30,000 nt of DNA from assembly GCA_964020155.1 (NCBI GenBank), contig OZ026557.1, positions 4,303,966 to 4,333,965 of the forward strand, written 5' to 3'. Shown here one piece after another: positions 1 through 30,000 of the stretch (positions are counted from its first letter, which is position 1; each line of letters starts with the position of its first letter). Below the pieces are notes generated by a model. It was not told the DNA's origin. It saw nothing but the letters and a program-made list of their open reading frames with translations, and did no database searches. The translations under genes and the position numbers were made by a program. This stretch comes from Chondrilla cf. caribensis. Lineage: Eukaryota > Porifera > Demospongiae > Chondrillida > Chondrillidae.

Positions 1-11130
<11,130 letters not shown>

Positions 11131-11600
11131 TGAAGTCTGCAGGTTCCAGCATTCATCTAGGCCTCGAGTTGTAGTTTTGTAACTTTATAAGTATTTGCCT
11201 AAATTCAAGAACTATGTATTAACTAATTATTATGACTTTACGAGTATGTAATATTAGAATCATTACCAATCGCTGTGAAAACGCAATATTATTGGCTTTT
11301 GTGTGTTTTTTTACATTTGTATGACAATGTTATACATGTGTATGCAATACTACCAGGATTAATAATATTGCTTGTAACCATAATAGTAATTCCACTCGCG
11401 ACTATATTAATATTATAATAATCTATAATAATGTAATATTATCAAATATTTTATAGTATAATATTATTGTTATTATGTAATCATTAGTATATACTTGTGT
11501 ATAAATAAGGTGTAATAATTGATTGAAAATCAAAGTGCATGCTTTAAATTGTCTGACCATTTGATATTAAATACACAATGTAAATAAAAAGTGACTAACA
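11131..11600 (+). other. Gene 1 3' UTR, AT-rich
   Basis: The sequence after the stop is strongly AT-rich, with many TAATATTA-type runs, and contains no exon-like reading frame. It reaches a canonical polyadenylation hexamer at 11583. The true cleavage site is not visible from sequence. Confidence 0.6.
11583..11588 (+). terminator. Polyadenylation signal AATAAA for gene 1
   Basis: Canonical AATAAA about 450 bases after the gene 1 stop. It is the first perfect hexamer I find after the stop codon. Confidence 0.55.
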
Positions 11601-11800
11601 TGGGATAAATATCATTAAATGACATTTCACATAAAATGAGTCATATCTGCATTTTAATAATACAAACTGTAAAATATAATAATAGGTGTAAGTGGGAAAT
11701 TAAAAGATGACAAATTAATCTTATATGGAAGTTGTTACTTGACCCCAGGACTGATGCCGTGTTCCCCCTTTGAACAGCCACAGCAATTATCGAATCAATA

Positions 11801-12864
11801 TTGAATATACTTAATCAGAATGTAGAAATAATATTGCATGGTACATACGTCCTATGTAACTCCAACTCCCAGTACATCAAACTGCGTAACTCAGCTGGTC
11901 ACATACCCTTACTCTACGCCCTACTGCAGATTCATAAACCAGAAGTCCCCCTTAGGCCAATAGTCTCCTTCGTAACATCTCCAACATATGCCCTCTCCAA
12001 ACACCTAGTTAACATCCTGTCCCTTTAGTAGGTAAAACAGAACACCATGTCTGTAATTCCTTTGATTTTGCCAAATTTATCACCTCACAGACAGTAGAAG
12101 ATGAACTCCTCGTGTCCTTTGATGTTGTGTCCCTTTTTACAAAGATACCCACCCAGTTAGCCACCAAAGTAGGTCATCAGCATCTCCAAGATGATATCAG
12201 CTTGTCCAACCAAACCTCCTTGAACCCCGATGAAATAATATCTCTACTATAGAACTAAGCCTAGATGTCACCTTTTTTGCCTTTCGTGAAACACTACCAA
12301 CAGATCCATGGCACCGCAATGGGATCCCCAGTGTCAGTCGTAGTTGCAGACCTAGTAACGGAGGATATAGAATCTACAGCTCTTGCCACTTACCCCCATC
12401 CACCTAAGCTCTGGAAGCGTTATGTTGATGATACCTTTTGTGCCCTCAAAACTCAAGTAGATAAGTTCCACCACCACATCAATTCCATAGAACAGACCAT
12501 ACAAATTACAATAGAGAATGAACCCGAATCAAAGCTAGCTTTCTTAGATGTACTCATTACCTGTAGCCCTGATAAGACCCTGAACACCACAGTTAATTGG
12601 AAACCCACCCACACAGAAAAATACCTAGATTTCCATTCCAACCATCCCATTGCACACAAGTTAGCAGTAATAAAAACATTAAATCACCAAGCCCACAATC
12701 TCCCGTCCTCACCCTCTGCCGCAGATGAAGAAGAAAGAGTAGCCCAGGGCCTCAAGATGAATGGATACCCTAGAAAGCTAATCGAAAACCCACCACAATC
12801 GACCCAAGCACAGCCTAGCCAAGATGCAACCTCCTCCAATCCCACCTTCGTCACCATCCCCTAG
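11801..12864 (+). mobile_element. Decayed Penelope-like element (PLE) reverse transcriptase fragment
   Basis: Reverse-transcriptase motifs of the Penelope type in order: YALLQIHKPEVPLRPIVS and SPTYALSKHL (about 11919-12012), VSFDVVSLFTKIP (motif A, about 12112-12150), GTAMGSPVSVVVADL (about 12312-12356), the catalytic RYVDDTF (about 12417-12440), KLAFLDVLIT and KPTHTEKYLDFHSNHP. The frame changes near 12025, there are three in-frame stops near 12250-12265 and another shift just after, so it is dead. No GIY-YIG endonuclease or intact ends were seen. It lies between genes 1 and 2, in their orientation. Confidence 0.82.
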
Positions 12865-12959
12865 GTAAAAAAACACATCAGAAGCATTATTCACACATCA
12901 TCTCATCAACATCTGTCACCACACGCATAAGAGCACACACACACAATCTGCATTCCATA

Positions 12960-13083
12960 CACCATCACCACTACCACCACCATCACATTGTATACCCCTA
13001 TCCACCATCACCACTACCACCACCATCACATTGTACACCCCTATCCACCATCACCACTACCACCACCATCACAATGTACACCC
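12960..13083 (+). repeat. 43-bp minisatellite, about 3 copies
   Basis: Three direct copies of a CACCATCACCACTACCACC-type unit spaced 43 bases apart, following the PLE fragment. In one frame it encodes His/Tyr runs, but it is not part of a gene. Confidence 0.85.
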
Positions 13084-13114
13084 CCTACTGCGTACTAACG
13101 AATTCATTTTCATG

Positions 13115-13130
13115 ATAAAATGGCGCGTTC
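13115..13130 (+). promoter_or_regulatory. Possible promoter-proximal element upstream of gene 2
   Basis: ATAAAATGGCGCG resembles the AAAATGGCG core (YY1-like) often found at or just after metazoan housekeeping-gene start sites. It sits about 165 bases before the gene 2 ATG in a locally CpG-richer stretch. Only a motif resemblance. Confidence 0.3.
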
Positions 13131-13146
13131 CCGTTACCTATGCAGG

Positions 13147-13235
13147 TATGGTAAGTCTAGCTAGCTAGACCGTCCCTTCCCTTTTCCGCCCCTCGGCGCC
13201 TTTTAGGGACGATCTAGCTAGCTAGACTACCATGG
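13147..13235. repeat. Inverted repeat (hairpin) about 50 bp before the gene 2 start codon
   Basis: Left arm about 13147-13176 and right arm about 13206-13235 are reverse complements over roughly 30 bases with about three differences. Each contains the core GTCTAGCTAGCTAGA. The loop is 29 bases of pyrimidine- and GC-rich sequence. It would form a strong hairpin in RNA if transcribed, or a cruciform in DNA. Confidence 0.85.
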
Positions 13236-13285
13236 GAAAAGTCACGTGTTCAGCACGTCCACACCCAATCCCATCCGAAGAGATC

Positions 13286-24474
<11,189 letters not shown>

Positions 24475-25190
24475 TGCTATTTATTATTATTATCGTAACT
24501 ATTCTAGTCTGGCATGTCCACTATGACCTGATGTGATGTATGTATTGTGTGTACGCACTTGTAATTATTTGATGTTGTAGTTGATATATGCACATCGTCA
24601 ATATCTGGTGACACTGAGGGGATAATGATGCCCCTTCAATTGTGGACTATACACTAGAAAGAGATGATGGCCCCTTGCAGAGAATTCACTAGGGAAACAA
24701 AGATGGCCCCTTGTGGAGAATTCACCAGGGAAACAATGATGGCCCCTCATGGACTATATGCTAGGGAAACAAATATGGCCCCTTGTGGACAATACACTAG
24801 GGAAACAAAGATGGCCCCTCGTCAACAAATTAATACACTAAGGAAACAAATATGGCCCGTCATCAACAATACACTAGGGAAACAATGATGGCCTCGGTGG
24901 ATGATACACTAGAGAGACAATGATGCCCCTTGTTCATTTGACCAGACTGGTACTAATAACCAGGGAGGCGGTGGTGATATAATCGCGTTAAATACAAACC
25001 TACGCGTATTGCCTAGTCAAACCATAGTATGGAAGCATAGATACTCTATATGGAAGTTATCGAGTTTACAGGAGGATTAATACACGTTTATACCTGTATG
25101 ACACAATATAATTTGTGGTCTATATTACAGCGTTTAGACAAGTTCATCCGGTCACATGATCAATATTGAAGAAGGAAACTTTGAAGGACA
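24475..25190. other. Gene 2 to gene 3 intergenic region
   Basis: Contains the presumed gene 2 3' UTR, the 36-bp array and the presumed gene 3 promoter. No perfect AATAAA was found after the gene 2 stop in this stretch. Confidence 0.6.
24660..24930. repeat. ~36-bp minisatellite, about 8 copies, downstream of gene 2
   Basis: Unit of the type ACTAGGGAAACAAAGATGGC then CCCTTGTGGAGAATTC, with indels. It begins less than 200 bases after the gene 2 stop. The open frame across it is a repeat artefact. Confidence 0.9.
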
Positions 25191-25263
25191 ATGAGACGTG
25201 GTCACGCCTTTGTTTTGCTGTCCGCTTGTGCCTTCTTACTCCTCTTTTCTGTGAAAGCTGACG
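25191..25263 (+). CDS. Gene 3 exon 1: signal peptide
   Basis: ATG in the context ACAATGAG starts [20 protein letters not shown] followed by VKAD. That is a basic n-region, a Leu/Phe/Ala core and a plausible cleavage after VKA. Donor GACG|GTAAGC is phase 1, matching the SRCR exon that follows. A CAATATAAT stretch near 25106 might be a TATA-like element, but this is weak. Confidence 0.82.
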
Positions 25264-27614
25264 GTAAGCTGTCAATTGCTGCCCAACACTGAGTGTTGAT
25301 GACGTGTGTAAGTGATGGAGGTTGTTCGGATGCGACGCCTTCTTGGAATCACACGGATCTTTATCTTTCTTGGTTCGCGTGTTGTATAAATAGCTAGACA
25401 CCATTCCATGCGAAGTGTATATTTTGCTAAATAGAAGTGTTTCGTGGAGTCTATCGGGAAAAGTCTACATATTGAATAAAGTATTATGACGTCCGTCAGC
25501 CATTTTTACGCGTGCCTATAAGCGTATCGTAGCCTACACTGAAGAGGAGTTTACTGCAAGGAAGTTACTGCGATAACTACATTATTGGTCTGGACCCCGT
25601 ATGATGTAATCGTTCAGCTGACATCTTTAAGGCCTCTTTTTTCCTCAGTCGCGTATAATGTGATTCAACTCAGACTTCTAATCGGATTAGAATACAGACA
25701 TGTGCTTATCTATGCACCTGTGTAGTGTTGTTTTGTTGGGAAGAACGTACAGTCCAACTTACCTTGTATGTGCCTTGAAGGGAACACCAAATCTGTACTT
25801 CTTATCAGAGATTCTTGTTAGCAATTTTCAATGACGTAATGTGAAACGGAGACCAAGTGGAGTGCATGTAATAGCCAGGAGTGTGTTCTAACCAGCACTA
25901 CGCAAGTTGTACTTACTAACCAGGGTACTTACTAAGCAAGTTGTACTGTACTAACCAGGGTACTTACTGAGCAAGTTGTACTGTACTAACCAGGGTACTT
26001 ACTAAGTAAGTTGCCCTGAACTAACCAGGGTACTCCCTAAGCAAGTTGTACTGTACTAACCAGGGTACTTACTAAGTAAGTTGCCCTGAACTAACCAGGG
26101 TACTCCCTAAGCAAGTTGTACTGTACTAACCAGGGTACTTCCTAAGCAAGTTGTACTGTACTAACCAGGGTACTTACTAAGTAAGTTGCCCTGAACTAAC
26201 CAGGGTACTCCCTAAGCAAGTTGTACTGTGCTAACCAGGGTACTTACTGGTCAGAAGTGCTTACTATCAGTACTGGCTGGTGTTCTTCATGTATGCATGT
26301 AAATGTCTGTTTTTTGTTTCATTTGTCACCCAGATATCGAGCTGAGACTGGTGAACGGTACGAACGAATACGAAGGTCGTGTGGAAGTCAAGATCAACGG
26401 AACATGGGGCACCATCTGTGATCGCTATCCCTCCTTTCACGATGCATCCGTCATCTGTCGGCAACTCGGTTTCTCGATAGCCGAGCGTGCTTCTACTAAT
26501 AGTGCATTTGGTGTTGGTCCCTACAACGTCAGTATATCCTACCTCTCATGTAGTGGCTATGAGACCGGCATCTCTGACTGCTATTACTACCCTCATCCAA
26601 GTCGGTACTGTGATCCACTACAGTACACAGTAGGAGTTCTGTGCTCAGATGGTTAGTATGTACATAATATGGACTTTTGCAGTGAATTCTCATTAATCTG
26701 ACATGACAAGATGATTTCCCATTAATCTGACATGACAAGATGATTTCCCATTAATCTGACATGATGAAATAATTTTCCGTTTATCTGACATGACAAGATG
26801 ATTTACCATTGATCTGACATCATACAGTCAATTCTTATTAATCTGACATCAAGCAGTGAACTTTCATTAATCTTAGGTTTCCATACATCTGTACAGTACA
26901 CATGTTCACGCTTGACAACTGTAAACTCATTCCTAGTACGTACATATGTACTGTACATGATAAATGTTTCGACACTGAAACATTTGGCATTGGTACATGC
27001 ATATCAATTTGATGCCTGAGTTGACTGTTTTTCGCATCACTGCTGTCATCATCCATGCAACAATACATGTGTACGTGTACGTGTGTGTGTGTGTGGCTCG
27101 CTTTTCGAGGTATGCCTGTTAATTGAATTCTCTTCAAGCGTTAGGCTGTTATCACCCTTGTGCAATACATACATACGCACACATGTACGTACCTACGTAT
27201 GTCTGTACATGTGCATGAGTATACGTATATAGTACATACGTATGTATTTCTTTGTATGTGTTCGGAAATATGATATGAATGTACTAATACATAAGTATGG
27301 TTTAATAGAATGGCTGCCATTTTAATCCATTGTATGGCTACACAAGACTAATGCTTATGATGTATGTGTATTTTGTCCTGTTGCATTTGTAAGAGTTGAA
27401 CTCTTGAATTGATCCATATCTATTGATGTGTAGATTTGGCCTTGAGATTGGTGAATGGGAACACATCCTACGATGGACGGCTGGAAGTCTACCACGGCGG
27501 GGAGTGGGGGACTGTCTGTGATGACTATTTCACAACTATTGAGGCTGATGTGGTTTGTAGACAGCTTGGTTACCCAGGGGTGGTGTCGTATCACAGTAAC
27601 TTTGGACCTGGTAC

Positions 27615-27662
<48 letters not shown>

Positions 27663-28018
27663 GTGTGAGGGTGTGTGTGTGGGGTGTGTGTTATGCAGTA
27701 ATGTACTGACCCTCATTGCCTTAATGGACTCCATCCACTCTGTGTAGTGTATTGTCATATATCCTTGTGTAGCAACAGTGTAGTGTATTGTCATATATCC
27801 TTGTGTAGCAACAGTGTAGTGTATTGTCATATATCCTACCTCCTCTTTGTGTGGTCTATTCTACATTGTACTATCCACACAGGTCCGATCTGGATTGACA
27901 ACCTGCGATGTGGCTCTGAAGCTGATGTCCACAATAAGACCAGTATCGCCCAGTGTTCGTACTATGCATGGAACGTCAGCAACTGTGACCACTCTGAGGA
28001 TGTTGGAGTGATATGCCA

Positions 28019-28077
<59 letters not shown>

Positions 28078-28102
28078 TGGGTGTTTGTGTTTGTGTGGGT
28101 GT

Positions 28103-28145
<43 letters not shown>

Positions 28146-28159
28146 TGTGTGGTGTGGGT

Positions 28160-28206
<47 letters not shown>

Positions 28207-28847
28207 CGTTCATGCATGTAATGGGAGTACATGATATGCTGTTAACTGTACATCTGTATATGTTGCAGTGTCAGCTGGTGTGTACATACATATGGTCCAA
28301 TGCATTGTGAATGCTTATGTATTTTCAAATGCTATGTACATACTTGCCTAAAATGTATACATCATGTGTACAACAGCATTCGGTCAATAGCTGAGGTATT
28401 GTGTATTATGACAGCATTTTTGTAACTCTACCTCTGCGTACATACCTTTACCTCAATATTTGAGATTTAATCCCTAGCTATGTACCTACTGTAATCTGTG
28501 TCCACTCACTTACATTCGCTCATGTGATCCCCATCCACTGTGTCCACTCACGTATGTTCGCTCATGTGATCCCCATCCACTGTGTCCACTCACATATGTT
28601 CACTCATGGGATACCTCATTCGCTGTCTCCACTTATACCGCCCCCTAAGATGGCCAGCCTTTTCCATCTCCATTGAAAGTTCGGGTCATTGATGGGTCGA
28701 CGCTGCCCAACGGCACCGCATATGCCGGAAGAGTGGAAATACATTACAACAACCAGTGGGGGACCGTGTGTGACGACGGGTGGGGAATTGTGGATGCTGA
28801 CGTGTTATGCAGACAACTTGGTTTTGAGGGAGCAGATTTTGCACTGC
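25191..28847 (+). CDS. Gene 3: secreted or membrane SRCR protein, 5' part (3' end outside the window)
   Basis: Joined exons: 25191-25263, 26334-26651, 27434-27616, 27883-28020, 28650-28847. Signal peptide, two complete SRCR domains and the first half of a third; all introns are phase 1. The six-cysteine group A pattern and the intron phases are the same as in gene 1, so it is a close relative in tandem orientation. Nothing after 28848 shows the missing half domain, so the gene must run on beyond the window. Whether it ends in sushi/TM modules cannot be seen. Confidence 0.87.
25264..25897. other. First part of gene 3 intron 1: no gene
   Basis: No exon or element recognised. AATAAA at about 25474 lies inside this intron and is not a clear gene end. 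Confidence 0.6.
25898..26245. repeat. 35-bp minisatellite, about 10 copies (family 1, locus B)
   Basis: Same unit as 22591-22765. Here part of the array is a 70-bp dimer: a GTAAGTTGCCCTGAACTAAC variant alternates with the standard GCAAGTTGTACTGTACTAAC unit about three times. Confidence 0.95.
26334..26651 (+). CDS. Gene 3 exon 2: SRCR domain 1
   Basis: Acceptor TTGTCACCCAG|AT, donor AGATG|GTTAGT, phase 1. [66 protein letters not shown]. Six cysteines. A Tyr-rich loop (DCYYYPHP) sits after cysteine 4. The sequons NGT occur twice. Confidence 0.92.
26680..26875. repeat. ~29-30-bp repeat made of MITE-end-like units
   Basis: Starts CAGTGAATTCTCATTAATCT and continues as five or six units of GATGATTTCCCATTAATCTG plus ACATGACAA, ending with further CAGTCAATTCTTATTAATCT and CAGTGAACTTTCATTAATCT units. 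In gene 3 intron 2. Confidence 0.85.
26876..27433. other. Rest of gene 3 intron 2: no gene
   Basis: TACGTA/CATATG-rich sequence without coding signal. Confidence 0.65.
27434..27616 (+). CDS. Gene 3 exon 3: first half of SRCR domain 2
   Basis: Acceptor TGATGTGTAG|AT, donor TACAG|GTGTGTG, phase 1. [44 protein letters not shown]. It stops just before the GPIWLD block, which begins the next exon. The donor is the first unit of a (GT)n tract. Confidence 0.9.
27617..27690. repeat. (GT)n microsatellite starting at the gene 3 exon 3 donor
   Basis: GT repeat merging into GAGGGTGTG and GGGGTGTG variants. Confidence 0.95.
27741..27838. repeat. 36-bp repeat, about 2.7 copies
   Basis: Unit GTGTAGTGTATTGTCATATA plus TCCTTGTGTAGCAACA, nearly identical copies in gene 3 intron 3. 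Confidence 0.93.
27883..28020 (+). CDS. Gene 3 exon 4: second half of SRCR domain 2
   Basis: Acceptor ATCCACACAG|GT, donor CCACA|GTGTGTG, phase 1. [40 protein letters not shown]. It completes the domain of exon 3, which reads [15 protein letters not shown] across the joint. The usual GxExxLxxC block has a longer spacing here ([16 protein letters not shown]). The donor is embedded in a (GT)n tract. Confidence 0.9.
28021..28206. repeat. (GT)n microsatellite starting at the gene 3 exon 4 donor
   Basis: GT repeats with GGGTGTGGGTGT interruptions. Confidence 0.95.
28498..28615. repeat. 42-bp repeat, about 2.8 copies
   Basis: Unit TGTGTCCACTCACTTACATT plus CGCTCATGTGATCCCCATCCAC, ending about 35 bases before exon 5 of gene 3. 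Confidence 0.92.
28650..28847 (+). CDS. Gene 3 exon 5: first half of SRCR domain 3
   Basis: Acceptor CCCCCTAAG|AT, donor CTGC|GTGAGT, phase 1. A GQPFPSP linker, then [40 protein letters not shown] and [14 protein letters not shown]. The cysteine 3-6 half is not found in the rest of the window. The acceptor has an unusual AAG end and a poor pyrimidine tract. Confidence 0.82.
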
Positions 28848-28904
28848 GTGAGTTCATGATGCAGCTATTTTTGGGTGGTGATGTTACGTGATAAATGGCT
28901 GGAT

Positions 28905-29190
28905 AGCTGAATATTTTCAATGCATGGGAAGGGATGGGGGGGAAATGCCAAGCACCTTTTGTTGTAGCTCACGGCAGATGGAGCGTGTCAGGCTAATACT
29001 TGGTTCAGACCTAGTTTACGTAGATCAAGAACTATGTTCTGAAACACTCCCCATCTCTGTACATGACCTGTAACCTTGGCCACATTCGGAGTGCTTAATA
29101 TTTTCAATGTATGGGAGAGTATAGGAGAGAAAACACTAAGCACCTTTTGGCATAGTTCATGGGGGAGGGGTGTGGAGAAGATGGGATGCG
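28905..29190. repeat. Direct duplication of a ~75-bp segment
   Basis: 28908-28990 and 29093-29170 share AATATTTTCAATG, ATGGGA, a GGGG/GAGA-rich run and AAGCACCTTTTG followed by TAG(C/T)TCA. Possibly two ends of one element; not identified. Confidence 0.6.
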
Positions 29191-29250
29191 ATTGTGATAT
29201 TTTGAGAAACAGTTTGTCATTTTGCAGCGCTTAATTGTATCATTGTTATT

Positions 29251-29369
29251 GATTAATTAACTCTAACAAAGAAACCTGTCTGGTGACCTGTACTGTATCA
29301 CCAACCTGTGCTACATGGGTTATCTACGCATAGTTTTTTCCCTCGATCCACCCCTCAACCAGGATACAA
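29251..29369. mobile_element. Truncated copy of the TTGTATCCTGG MITE-like family
   Basis: The last ~120 bases match copy 1 (AATTAACTCTAACAAAGAAA, CCTGTGCTACATGG, CTCAACCAGGATACAA). The left half is missing or too diverged to see. Confidence 0.8.
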
Positions 29370-29490
29370 ATAGATTATAATTGACGTATTGATTTCCAAT
29401 GTCAGTAGCTACAATCGCAAATATCGATGTATCCCTAACCGTACAATCGATTGTTCATGCTTGAAGTTACCCAAGATATGAACCCCTATA

Positions 29491-29665
29491 CACTGGAACC
29501 TCTCTATTACAAACCTCTGAAATGTGGAAACCTCCATAATAAGGACACCATTCTGTGTCCCAGTGTAGCACTGTAGTGTATTAAATGACCTCTGCTTTGA
29601 GGAAACCTCTGTAATAAGGACTAAAATTGTGGACCCAATGTGTCCATTATAGAGAGGTTCCACTG
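29491..29665. mobile_element. 175-bp MITE with CANTGGAACCTC ends, flanked by TA
   Basis: Starts CACTGGAACCTCTCTATTAC; the end TATAGAGAGGTTCCACTG is its reverse complement with very few differences. TA flanks both ends. Confidence 0.88.
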
Positions 29666-29752
29666 TATATAGGTACATATTGCACATTTAATATGTGCCC
29701 TTATTCTTTCTAAATGTGCATATATTGTTATATTGTTATATGTATGTATATG

Positions 29753-29925
29753 CAGTGAATTCTCGTTAATTTGCCACCGCTTTATCCACCAAACCTTTTA
29801 ATCCGCCACAATTTCTCAGTACCAATATAATGTACAAGTACCAATGAATATCCAGTTAATTCATCAAACTCATTAGTCCATCATATTCTTCAAACAAATT
29901 ACAGCGGATTAACAAGTACTCATTG
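29753..29925. mobile_element. 173-bp MITE, CAGTGAAT family, inverted relative to 23915-24089
   Basis: Starts CAGTGAATTCTCGTTAATTT and ends GCGGATTAACAAGTACTCATTG. The interior shares TTTTAATCCGCCACA and TATCCACCAAACC with the reverse complement of the copy at 23915-24089. Confidence 0.82.
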
Positions 29926-30000
29926 AATATGTGTTCCTAATATTGCCCAAAAGTACTGTATGCACACTTACACACTTGCACACTTACACACTTACACACT

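Noticed and set aside
13120..13150. ATGGCGCGTTCCCG... followed by GTAAGT as an upstream coding exon of gene 2
   Set aside because: It ends in phase 1, whereas exon 2 of the ORP needs phase 0, and the ATG at 13286 gives the FFAT-compatible N-terminus. More likely part of a promoter or leader.
24664..24888. 74-aa frame with repeated MAPCGEFTRET units downstream of gene 2
   Set aside because: A 36-bp repeat is a multiple of three, so it stays open by chance; no homology or splice context.
28848..30000. Second half of SRCR domain 3 of gene 3
   Set aside because: I looked for a GxIWL...C...E..L..C block after a phase-1 acceptor and found none; the exon must be beyond the window.

Overview
This is animal nuclear DNA: 33 short coding exons with GT/AG borders, long introns full of micro- and minisatellites, MITEs and a decayed Penelope-like retroelement. 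The best match I know for the first gene is a demosponge. A receptor with many SRCR domains, then SCR/sushi modules, one membrane span and a short tail is the architecture described for the Geodia cydonium SRCR-SCR receptor (from memory). Other SRCR-rich invertebrates (sea urchin, amphioxus) are not excluded.

All three genes are on the + strand. Gene 1 (1-11130, 5' end outside the window) is the 3' part of a type I membrane receptor: 10 SRCR domains (the first truncated), 2 sushi domains, a transmembrane helix and a 56-57-residue tail with an FxNPxY motif. I spliced 15 exons by hand; the phases agree throughout and give 1324 codons plus a stop. A polyA signal lies at 11583. The gap 11131-13285 holds the 3' UTR, a broken Penelope-like reverse transcriptase (about 11800-12864), a 43-bp minisatellite and a large inverted repeat.

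Gene 2 (13286-24474, 13 exons, 431 aa, complete) is a short, PH-less oxysterol-binding-protein-related protein (ORP). It has an FFAT-like motif near the N-terminus and all the recognisable PI4P-contact residues of the ORD fold. Its introns carry most of the repeats, including 17-, 26- and 35-bp arrays and several MITEs.

Gene 3 (25191 to beyond the window) starts with a signal peptide and a phase-1 intron, followed by SRCR exons. It is a second secreted or membrane SRCR gene, in tandem with gene 1. Genes 1 and 3 look like members of an SRCR cluster interrupted by an unrelated lipid-transfer gene. I see no functional link between gene 2 and its neighbours beyond position.

The most striking non-coding patterns are: splice donors that run straight into (GT)n tracts; a family of roughly 175-bp TA-flanked MITEs; minisatellites that seem to have grown from MITE ends; and an intronic array carrying nine copies of a strong splice-donor sequence. 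No RNA genes or CRISPR arrays were seen.
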